Assembly: GCA_016709385.1 (NCBI GenBank)
Contig: JADJMW010000002.1
Span: forward strand, 62,001 to 126,000
DNA length: 64,000 bases
Source of the DNA: Candidatus Rubrivivax defluviihabitans
GTDB lineage: Bacteria > Pseudomonadota > Gammaproteobacteria > Burkholderiales > Burkholderiaceae_C
Direction: 5' to 3'
This document shows positions 57,888-64,000 of this stretch, in pieces. Below the pieces are notes generated by a model. That model was not told where the DNA came from and ran no database searches. It saw only the letters and a program-made list of their open reading frames with translations. Each line of letters opens with the position of its first letter. Within the stretch, counting starts at the first letter, position 1. A program made the position numbers and the translations under genes.

Positions 57888-60245
57888 CTACACCCCGTAC
57901 TTGGGCCGCTCGTCCTTGTCCCACAGGCCCCACTGGGTGCCCACTTCGCCTTCCTGGCGCAGCTTCCAAGGCTCGTCGAACGAAGAGAAGTAGAACAGCT
58001 TCACCCCCTCGCGCCGGGCCCATTGCTGGACGTCGATGAAATACCGCATCGCGTTCTCGGCCGAGGGCACGGCCCGGGCCACCGGCTGGCCTTTGCCGGG
58101 CCAGCCGGTCTCGGCGACGATGACGCGCTTCTCGCCGCCCGCGGCCTGCACCAGCCCGTGCATGCGGCGCAGGTATTGCGCGGCCACGGCGATGTCGACG
58201 CCTTCCCAGAACGGGTAGCAGTTCGGCAGCAGCAGGTCGCAGGCCGCCGTCAGCGCCGGGCGTTCCAGGAACTGGTAGTAGGCGTCGACGCAGCCCACCG
58301 GCACGTCTTCGGGCAGGACGGCCCTGACGCGCCGGATGTACGCCAGCAGTTCGGTCTCGGGCAGTTCGTCGCGCAGCAGCACCTCGTTGCCCACCACCGC
58401 GATGTCGACCAGCCCGGCCTGGGCCAAGGTCAGCAGCCCGTCGATCTCGCGTTCGTTGCGGTCCCGGTCGTGGCTGATCCAGGCCCCCACCATCGTCTTC
58501 AGTCCTTTTTCGCGGGCCCACCGGGGAATCAGCTCGTGCCCCTCGGTGCAGGCGAAGGAACGCACCCAGCGGGTGTGCGGCGCGATCAGCTCGATGCGCC
58601 GGCGCACCTGCGCCTCCGTCAGCTGGTCACCCGCACCCTGCCCTGCGGCATAGGCACTGAAGCACAAACCGGACATGCCACCCTGGATCTGCTCGGCATA
58701 GAGCGCGCTGATCTCGGCCGCGGCTTTGCCCGCCAGGGGCGAGCGGTCCACGGCCGGCAGGTGCAGGCCATGCTCTTCCAGCCAAGGCCTGGCGCCCGAA
58801 CCCTGCGACGACGACGCGGCGGCGCTCCGCTTGCGCCGCTCGATCTCGGCATGCACCTCGGTGGCCCGCTTCTCGTCGAGGTCGTAGTCGTGCATGACCC
58901 ACATGGCCAGCAGCGTGCCGAAGATCGGCACGCCGGAATAGAACAGCCGCAGCCCGTCCACGGCGCCCGCGGCCTGCGTGGCCGCACCCGGCGCGAAGCC
59001 GACGAAGGACATGATGGCGCCGCTGAGGAGGCCGGCGATGGCGAAGCCGAATTTCACCATCCACCAGTAGATGGCGCCGAAGATGCCCTCGCGCCGCTTG
59101 CCGGTGGCCAGTTCGTCGAGGTCACACACATCCGCGGTCATCGACATCATCAGCGTGAACAGCCCGCCGATACCGAAGCTGAAGAACGGCAGCGCGAACA
59201 TGAACATCCAGGGCTTGCCCGGGATCATCAGGAACCACAGCAGCACGTAGCCGATGATGGAGATGCCCTGCGACAGCATGAAGGCGTTCTTCTTGCCCAT
59301 CTTCTTCGACATCCAGGCCACGGTGGGGATGACGGCGAAGGTGGTGACCAGCGCGCCGACGCTGCCGAACAGCGTGGGCCAGATGCCGGCCGCCGGCGCA
59401 TTGCCGGCGAACAGGTGGTAGACGACGATGAAGAACGAGAACGCCGCCACGGTGTTGAAGGCGTTGAAGATCAGGAAGGTGGCGAAACACAGCTTGCGGA
59501 ACGGCACCGAGCCGAAGGCTTCCTTGAAGCCGATCAGGATCTCCTTCATGCCGCCGCCGAAATTGGCCCATGTCAGGGGGACGAGGTGGGTGTCGTCCTT
59601 GGTCGAGCGGCTGGGCAGGAAGATGGCCGGCACCATGGCCAGCAGCATGCAGACCACGCCGACCCAGATCGACAGCGTGCGCGTGGCGGTGTCGGCGTTC
59701 TCGAACCACTCGGGGTCGTACATCACGACCCAGAACCACGGTGCGATGACCCACGCCCACTGGCCGATCCACTGCGCCACGGCCATGATGCTGGTGCGCT
59801 CGTGGAAGTCGTCGCTCATCTCGTAGCCCATCGCCACGTAGGGGATGCTGAACAGCGTCAGGCCGGCGTAGAACACGATCGACCAGCACAGGAAGTAGAC
59901 GAAGTTGTGGTTCACGCCGTCGACGCGGTAGAGCTGCCACATCGCGACGAAGCTGATGCCCATCACGATGGCGCCGACGAACACGTACTGCTTGCGCCGG
60001 CCCCAGGTGGAGCGCGTGTTGTCGGAGATGAAGCCCATGATCGGGTCGGTGACCGAATCGAAGACCCGCGGCAGGAAGAACAGCACCCCCCACATCCAGC
60101 CGGGGAAGCCCATGTCCTGCACCAGCACCACCATGAAGATGCCCAGGGCGGCCGGGAACATCTGGTTGGCCAGCATGCCGAGCCCGAAGGCAACCTTCTG
60201 GCCGAACGGGACCTTGTGGGCTGCGGTGGCGGCGGTTTGGGACAT
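57888..60245 (-). CDS. fusion of a GPH/MelB-type sugar transporter with a GH17 glucanase domain
   Basis: One 785-residue frame. Residues 1 to about 460 are a 12-helix glycoside-pentoside-hexuronide carrier with the signature FDSVTDPIMGFISD and a RSTWGRRKQYV loop. A charged linker (about 460-520) leads to a glycoside hydrolase family 17 domain (about 522-785). Its acid/base E621 is in VVGNEVLL and nucleophile E712 in VAETGWPGKG; YFSSFDEPWK is also typical. With 12 helices the enzyme domain would face the cytoplasm. GH17 enzymes cut or transfer beta-1,3-glucan chains, so the protein may import a laminari-oligosaccharide and process it at once. I saw no frameshift or gap joining two genes; the linker is a continuous frame. 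Confidence 0.88.
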   Translation of the reverse strand: MSQTAATAAHKVPFGQKVAFGLGMLANQMFPAALGIFMVVLVQDMGFPGWMWGVLFFLPRVFDSVTDPIMGFISDNTRSTWGRRKQYVFVGAIVMGISFVAMWQLYRVDGVNHNFVYFLCWSIVFYAGLTLFSIPYVAMGYEMSDDFHERTSIMAVAQWIGQWAWVIAPWFWVVMYDPEWFENADTATRTLSIWVGVVCMLLAMVPAIFLPSRSTKDDTHLVPLTWANFGGGMKEILIGFKEAFGSVPFRKLCFATFLIFNAFNTVAAFSFFIVVYHLFAGNAPAAGIWPTLFGSVGALVTTFAVIPTVAWMSKKMGKKNAFMLSQGISIIGYVLLWFLMIPGKPWMFMFALPFFSFGIGGLFTLMMSMTADVCDLDELATGKRREGIFGAIYWWMVKFGFAIAGLLSGAIMSFVGFAPGAATQAAGAVDGLRLFYSGVPIFGTLLAMWVMHDYDLDEKRATEVHAEIERRKRSAAASSSQGSGARPWLEEHGLHLPAVDRSPLAGKAAAEISALYAEQIQGGMSGLCFSAYAAGQGAGDQLTEAQVRRRIELIAPHTRWVRSFACTEGHELIPRWAREKGLKTMVGAWISHDRDRNEREIDGLLTLAQAGLVDIAVVGNEVLLRDELPETELLAYIRRVRAVLPEDVPVGCVDAYYQFLERPALTAACDLLLPNCYPFWEGVDIAVAAQYLRRMHGLVQAAGGEKRVIVAETGWPGKGQPVARAVPSAENAMRYFIDVQQWARREGVKLFYFSSFDEPWKLRQEGEVGTQWGLWDKDERPKYGV

Positions 60246-60431
60246 GACGGCTTTCGGTGGGACGGCACGCGAAAGCGCCGCCAGGGACTGGTGCTCGAGG
60301 GAAGCCGCCCATCGACCGGCGCGTGGTGTGGATCCCGGGAGGAGCGGATTCGGGACTCAGGTCGCGGGTCGCCGGTTGACGTCGCCGCGGTGAACGGGAT
60401 CCTGCATGGGCGAACCGCCTCGAGAAAAACT

Positions 60432-60445
60432 TGAAAGCGCTATCT
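60432..60445. promoter_or_regulatory. LacI/CcpA-type operator, distal copy 1
   Basis: TGAAAGCGCTATCT resembles the LacI-family palindrome TGAAAGCGCTTTCA: left half perfect, right half matching in CT and TC. It lies 187 bp before the transporter-GH17 start and 57 bp from the second site. Confidence 0.5.
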
Positions 60446-60488
60446 TCGCCGCATCGAGTCGACGCGTCGATCGGTGTTTTGACGGGGG

Positions 60489-60502
60489 TGAAAGCGGTTT
60501 CA
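60489..60502. promoter_or_regulatory. LacI/CcpA-type operator, distal copy 2
   Basis: TGAAAGCGGTTTCA has perfect TGAAA/TTTCA arms around a central CG-type core and matches the LacI-family consensus in all but one base. Two such sites in one upstream region are typical of a sugar-responsive repressor; no lacI gene is in the window. Confidence 0.6.
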
Positions 60503-60636
60503 GTCGTGCAGCCCGGCCTTGGGCCGGACGGCCGCGCCTTGCACGAGGCGCCACGACGGCGACAGTGCCAAGGACTTGCCCGCGCTGCGGCCGGCTCGGC
60601 GCCGACGGCATACCTGTGCCGCGGACAGGGTGGCCC

Positions 60637-61752
60637 CTACATGCCCAGCGCCACCTCGGCGCTCACGCCGGCCAGCCCGAGCGCCTGGGCCACCGGTTCG
60701 CAGGTGACGCGGCCGCGGTGGACATTCAGGCCGCGGCGCAGGTGCTCGTCGTCCATCATCGCCTGCTCGCCCCGGGCTGCCAGCGCCAGCCCGAAAGGCA
60801 GCGTGGCGTGGTTCAGCGCGTGGCTGCTCGTCTGCGGCACGGCACCCGGCATGTTGGCCACGCAGTAGTGGATGATGCCGTCCAGCTCGTAGGTGGGCGC
60901 GTCGTGCGTCGTTGCGTGCGAGGTTTCGAAGCAGCCGCCCTGGTCGATCGATACGTCCACCAGCACGCTGCGCGGCCGCATGTGCGCAAGCATGGCCCGC
61001 GTCACCACCTTGGGCGCGCTGGCGCCGGGGATGAGCACGGCGCCGATCACCACGTCGGCGGCCAGCACCTCTTCGTCGACGTTCGCCGCGCTCGAGAACC
61101 GCGTGCGCACGCGGCCCTGGAACAGCTCGTCCAGCTGGCGCAGCCGGGGCAGCGAGCGCTCGAGCACCGTGACCTCGGCGCCCAGCCCCACCGCCATGCG
61201 CGCCGCCTGCGTGCCGACCACGCCGCCGCCAACGACGACCACGCGCGCTGGCGGCACGCCCGGCACGCCGCCCAGCAGCAGGCCCTTGCCGCCGGCGGGC
61301 TTGCGCAGCGCGAAGGCCGCGGCCTCGATCGCCAGCCGCCCGGCCACTTCGCTCATCGGCGCCAGCAGCGGCAGGCCGCCGTGGGCGTCGGTCACGGTCT
61401 CGTAGGCCACGGCGATGCAGCCGGAATCGATGAGGCCGCGCGCCTGCTCGGGGTCGGGCGCCAGGTGCAGGTAGGTGAATAGGATCTGGCCCGGGCGCAG
61501 ATTCTTCCACTCGGCGGGCTGCGGCTCCTTCACCTTCACCACCATGTCGGCGGCGGCGAAGACTTCCGCGGCGGTGGCCACGATGCGCGCGCCGGCCGCC
61601 TCGTAGGCCGCGTCGGCGGCGCCGATGCCGGCGCCCGCGCCGGCCTGCACCAGCACCTCGTGCCCGGCCGCGGTGTACTCGCGCACGGCCATCGGCGTGA
61701 GGCCGACGCGGTGTTCCTGGATCTTGATTTCCTTGGGCACGCCGACTCGCAT
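60637..61752 (-). CDS. ald: alanine dehydrogenase
   Basis: A 371-residue NAD enzyme interconverting L-alanine with pyruvate and ammonia. It starts MRVGVPKEIKIQEHRVGLTP; catalytic Lys is in KVKEPQ and His in FTYLHLAPD. The NAD fold is VVVVGGGVVGTQAARMAVGLGAEVTVLE, and the late DVSIDQGGCFETS motif is diagnostic. Length is normal. It lies between the transporter-GH17 gene and a substrate-binding-domain regulator that is read in the same direction with 53 bp between them. Confidence 0.95.
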   Translation of the reverse strand: MRVGVPKEIKIQEHRVGLTPMAVREYTAAGHEVLVQAGAGAGIGAADAAYEAAGARIVATAAEVFAAADMVVKVKEPQPAEWKNLRPGQILFTYLHLAPDPEQARGLIDSGCIAVAYETVTDAHGGLPLLAPMSEVAGRLAIEAAAFALRKPAGGKGLLLGGVPGVPPARVVVVGGGVVGTQAARMAVGLGAEVTVLERSLPRLRQLDELFQGRVRTRFSSAANVDEEVLAADVVIGAVLIPGASAPKVVTRAMLAHMRPRSVLVDVSIDQGGCFETSHATTHDAPTYELDGIIHYCVANMPGAVPQTSSHALNHATLPFGLALAARGEQAMMDDEHLRRGLNVHRGRVTCEPVAQALGLAGVSAEVALGM

Positions 61753-61805
61753 GGGTCCACTCCCGGGGGCTGTAGGGGTACCGACCAGTCTATGCCGGCG
61801 CGGCC

Positions 61806-62930
61806 TCAGGCAACATCGTGCCCGCCGCCGGACTTGGGGCGGCGCCGCGGCCACCAGGGCAGCGCGCGCGTGAGTGACAGCACCTCGCCCGGCCGCTGCA
61901 CGCCGTAGCCCGGCAAGCCCTGAAGCGTCTGCGCCCAGGCCGCGGAAGCAAGTGTCGCGCGCAGTTCCCGCACGGCGGGGGTTTCCAGGGCCGGCTTGAG
62001 GCACACGAGGTAATAGTCCTCGTCGACGAGCGGTGCGAAGTCGAGCCCGAATTCGCTTGCCGCGGCCTCTATGCCCAGGCCCAGGTCGGCCGACCCCGCG
62101 GCCACGGCGGCGGCCACCGCGACGTGGGTCTGTTCGTTGCGCGTGAGATAGCCGGGCACGGCATGCGGCTCCAGGCCGGCCTGCTGCAGCAGGTGGTCCA
62201 TGAGCAGCCGCGTGCCGGAACCGGCCTGGCGGTTGACGAAGCGCCAGCCGCCTTGCGCCAGCGCCTGCACGTTCTCCGGCACCGGCGTTCCCGGGCGCAG
62301 CATCCAGCCCTGCCGCCGCCAGTGGCTGCCGATCAGCTTGTGCGTGCCCGGCTGCAGCAGCGGCCGCAGCGCGCGCAGGAAGACGGGCGAAGCCTGCGCC
62401 AGCCGCGGCACGTGGAAACCCGCCACGGTGCAGCGGCCGTCGAGCAGGCTGCGCAGCGCCTCCTCGCTGCCGGCAAAGCGCAGGCTCAGGTGCAGTGCCT
62501 GCTGCGCCTCGGCCAGCGCCACCAGCCGCGGCAGGCCGAGATCGTGGCTGGCAAACAGGTCCAGCACCTGCAGCGCGGGGTCGTCGGCCAGCGCGAAGAC
62601 ACGGGCGAGTTCGCTGCGCAGCGCCTCCACGTGCGGCGTCAGCCTCGTTCGTGCCTGGCGTTCTGCCCATAGCAGCCTCTGCGCGAACGGCGTCAGCCGC
62701 GCGTGCCGGCCCTTGGCCCACAGCACCAGCGCCGTGCCCAGCACGGTTTCCCACTGCTTGAGTGCGCCCCACATATGCCGGTACGACTGCCCTTGCGCCT
62801 GCGCGGCGCGGCTGATGGAGCCGTGCCGCTGCAATGCCGAAAGCAGGTCGAACAAGGGATTCTCGATTTCCGCACCTTGCTGGCCACGGTCTTCGAAGGT
62901 GTAGCGCAGGTGGATACCGCGGTGTGGCAC
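61806..62930 (-). CDS. ModE-like helix-turn-helix regulator with periplasmic-binding domain
   Basis: A 374-residue cytosolic regulator. Residues about 20-95 form a ModE/LysR-type winged helix (LLSALQRHGSISRAAQAQGQSYRHMWGALKQWE). Residues about 115-355 resemble a type II periplasmic-binding domain of the molybdate/tungstate-linked COG1910 group (LDLFASHDLGLPRL, RQAGSGTRLLMDHLL, GSADLGLGIEAAA). Homologues often control molybdate or tungstate genes, but no such transporter is present here, so the ligand is unknown. It reads leftward into ald. Confidence 0.85.
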   Translation of the reverse strand: MPHRGIHLRYTFEDRGQQGAEIENPLFDLLSALQRHGSISRAAQAQGQSYRHMWGALKQWETVLGTALVLWAKGRHARLTPFAQRLLWAERQARTRLTPHVEALRSELARVFALADDPALQVLDLFASHDLGLPRLVALAEAQQALHLSLRFAGSEEALRSLLDGRCTVAGFHVPRLAQASPVFLRALRPLLQPGTHKLIGSHWRRQGWMLRPGTPVPENVQALAQGGWRFVNRQAGSGTRLLMDHLLQQAGLEPHAVPGYLTRNEQTHVAVAAAVAAGSADLGLGIEAAASEFGLDFAPLVDEDYYLVCLKPALETPAVRELRATLASAAWAQTLQGLPGYGVQRPGEVLSLTRALPWWPRRRPKSGGGHDVA

Positions 62931-63092
62931 AGGCAGCGGGTCGGCAGAAGCGAGGGCTCTAGTGTCACACGGTCGTAGCGGAGCGGCACCGCCAGCGCCG
63001 CAGCCGGCCCGTACGCAGCCTTCGAGTGACCGGGCCCTGTCAGCCTTGCCTCGAGGGCCGCCGGCACGAGCCGGGCTGCCCGGCGCAGTCGG

Positions 63093-64000
63093 TCACCGCG
63101 AAGTGGGCCCGATGCCGTAGCGGCGCAGCCGCTGCGCGATTGCCGAATGCGAGGTACCCAGCCGCTCGGCGAGCTTGCGCGTCGAGGGGTAGCGCGGAAA
63201 CAACTCCTCGAGCAGTGACTTCTCGTACGCCGCGACCGCGTCCTCGAGCCGGCCTATCGTATCGGCGGATCCCCGCGGCGCCGCCGCAGCGGCGCCGGCA
63301 AGCTCCAGGTCGCCGGCGTCGATCAGCGCGGCTTCGGTCAGCGTCGCGGCACGGAAGATCACGTTCTGCAGCTGGCGCACGTTGCCGGCCCACGGGTTGG
63401 CGAGCAGCGCGGCGCGCGCCGCGGCCGACAGCCGCGCCTTCGGCCGGCCGGTCTGCGCGCAGGCGCGCTCGAGGAAGCGCTCGGCCAGCGGCACGATGTC
63501 CTCGGTGCGCTCGCGTAGTGGCGGCAGCTGCAGTTGCAGCACGTCGAGGCGGAACAGCAGGTCCTGGCGGAAGCTGCCGGCCGCGACCATCTGCTCCAGC
63601 GCGCGGTGCGTCGCGCTGACGATGCGCACGTCGGCCTTCAGCTCGCGGTCGCCGCCGACGCGGCGGAAGCTGCCGTCGTTCAGGAAGCGCAGCAGCTTGG
63701 CCTGCAGGTACGGCGACATCTCGCCGACCTCGTCGAGGAACACCGTGCCGCCGTCGGCCAGCTCGAGCAGCCCGGGCTTGCCGCCGCGCAAGGCGCCGGT
63801 GAACGCGCCGGGCGCGTAGCCGAACAGTTCGCTCTCGGCCAGGCTTTCCGGCAGCGCGGCGCAGTTGAGCGTGAAGAACGGCTGGCTGCGCCGCCGGCTG
63901 GCGGCGTGGCAGGCGTGGGCGACGAGCTCCTTGCCGGTGCCGGTTTCGCCGCGGATCAGCAGCGGCGCGTCGACCTGCGCCATCCGCGCGGCGCGCGCCT
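63093..64000 (-). CDS. TyrR/PhhR-like sigma-54-dependent activator (C-terminal part, runs off the edge)
   Basis: The last about 302 residues of an AAA+ enhancer-binding protein. Walker A is GETGTGKEL, the GAFTGA loop that contacts sigma-54 is present (YAPGAFTGALRGG), Walker B is GGTVFLDEVGEM, and the arginine finger region FRQDLLFRLDVLQL. The C-terminus is a TyrR-type helix-turn-helix (YPSTRKLAERLGTSHSAIAQRLRRYGIG). Unlike enterobacterial TyrR, which lacks GAFTGA, this one should activate sigma-54 promoters, like Pseudomonas PhhR for phenylalanine/tyrosine catabolism. The N-terminal ACT/PAS region lies beyond the window, so the first 5' bases are missing. Confidence 0.9.
   Translation of the reverse strand, partial: ARAARMAQVDAPLLIRGETGTGKELVAHACHAASRRRSQPFFTLNCAALPESLAESELFGYAPGAFTGALRGGKPGLLELADGGTVFLDEVGEMSPYLQAKLLRFLNDGSFRRVGGDRELKADVRIVSATHRALEQMVAAGSFRQDLLFRLDVLQLQLPPLRERTEDIVPLAERFLERACAQTGRPKARLSAAARAALLANPWAGNVRQLQNVIFRAATLTEAALIDAGDLELAGAAAAAPRGSADTIGRLEDAVAAYEKSLLEELFPRYPSTRKLAERLGTSHSAIAQRLRRYGIGPTSR

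Larger units (their letters stand above)
60246..60636. other. control region between alanine dehydrogenase and the transporter-GH17 gene
   Basis: 391 bp without a gene. It contains two LacI-type palindromes (listed separately) and a lone half-site GAAAGCG at 60271-60277. All are upstream of the leftward transporter-GH17 gene. The alanine dehydrogenase gene ends at 60637, and no clear intrinsic terminator for it was seen. Confidence 0.5.

Noticed and set aside
1..64000. Mobile elements, CRISPR arrays, prophage genes or an origin
   Set aside because: No transposase, integrase, regularly spaced repeats, phage structural genes or DnaA-box cluster was recognised on either strand.

Overview
The window is a contiguous piece of a very GC-rich chromosome. 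Codon third positions are almost all G or C, genes are packed with ATGA/TGATG-type overlaps, and GTG and TTG starts occur. Several gene orders are typical of Betaproteobacteria, order Burkholderiales: a tctCBA transporter with a tctDE two-component system, glyQ-glyS-gmhB-plsC, corC-lnt, dksA / STAS protein / hslVU, a DUF3482-DUF2868 pair, and aceK. The proteins look like those of the Comamonadaceae / Rubrivivax-Leptothrix group, but the species cannot be named from sequence alone. I saw no rRNA, complete tRNA, CRISPR array, insertion sequence, phage gene or origin.

Layout. 1-6.7 kb: tripartite tricarboxylate transporter (tctCBA), a divergent periplasmic binding protein and the tctDE regulators. 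6.7-11.1 kb: Trk potassium uptake (trkH, trkA) and a DUF3482 GTPase, read leftward as an overlapping operon. 11.1-16.4 kb: a DUF2868 gene, an acyl-CoA dehydrogenase, a small membrane-anchored protein, a LysE exporter and a thiolase. The DUF2868 gene, the dehydrogenase and the thiolase carry about ten small frameshifts in total. 16.4-21 kb: aceK, a beta-carbonic anhydrase, a mazEF-like toxin-antitoxin pair and isovaleryl-CoA dehydrogenase. 20.9-30.1 kb: an MBL-fold hydrolase, then a leftward housekeeping block (SprT-like protease, plsC, gmhB, glyS, glyQ, lnt, corC). 30.2-36.5 kb: rightward VUT transporter, COG0523 GTPase, dksA, STAS protein, hslV and hslU.

36.6-49.1 kb is the most distinctive region. 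A universal stress protein diverges from a tightly packed rightward series: P-type cation ATPase, CaCA-type antiporter, CPA2/Kef-type antiporter, second universal stress protein, HPF-like ribosome factor, Na/Pi cotransporter, RlmN-like radical SAM enzyme and a TolA/TonB-like protein. The divergent control region holds an FNR/Anr-like box. I read this as a low-oxygen or energy-stress module joining ion homeostasis with ribosome protection. That is inference.

49.2-57.5 kb: a TetR regulator with a perfect palindromic operator ahead of a sulfatase, then a leftward branched-chain amino-acid-type ABC transporter (livK-G-F-H-M) ending in a coupled alpha/beta hydrolase. The livK-livG gap holds three successive stem-loops. 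57.9-60.2 kb: a single protein fusing a GPH-type sugar transporter to a glycoside hydrolase family 17 domain, with two LacI-type palindromes upstream. 60.6-64 kb: alanine dehydrogenase, a ModE-like/periplasmic-binding-fold regulator and the 3' part of a TyrR/PhhR-like sigma-54 activator that runs off the right edge.
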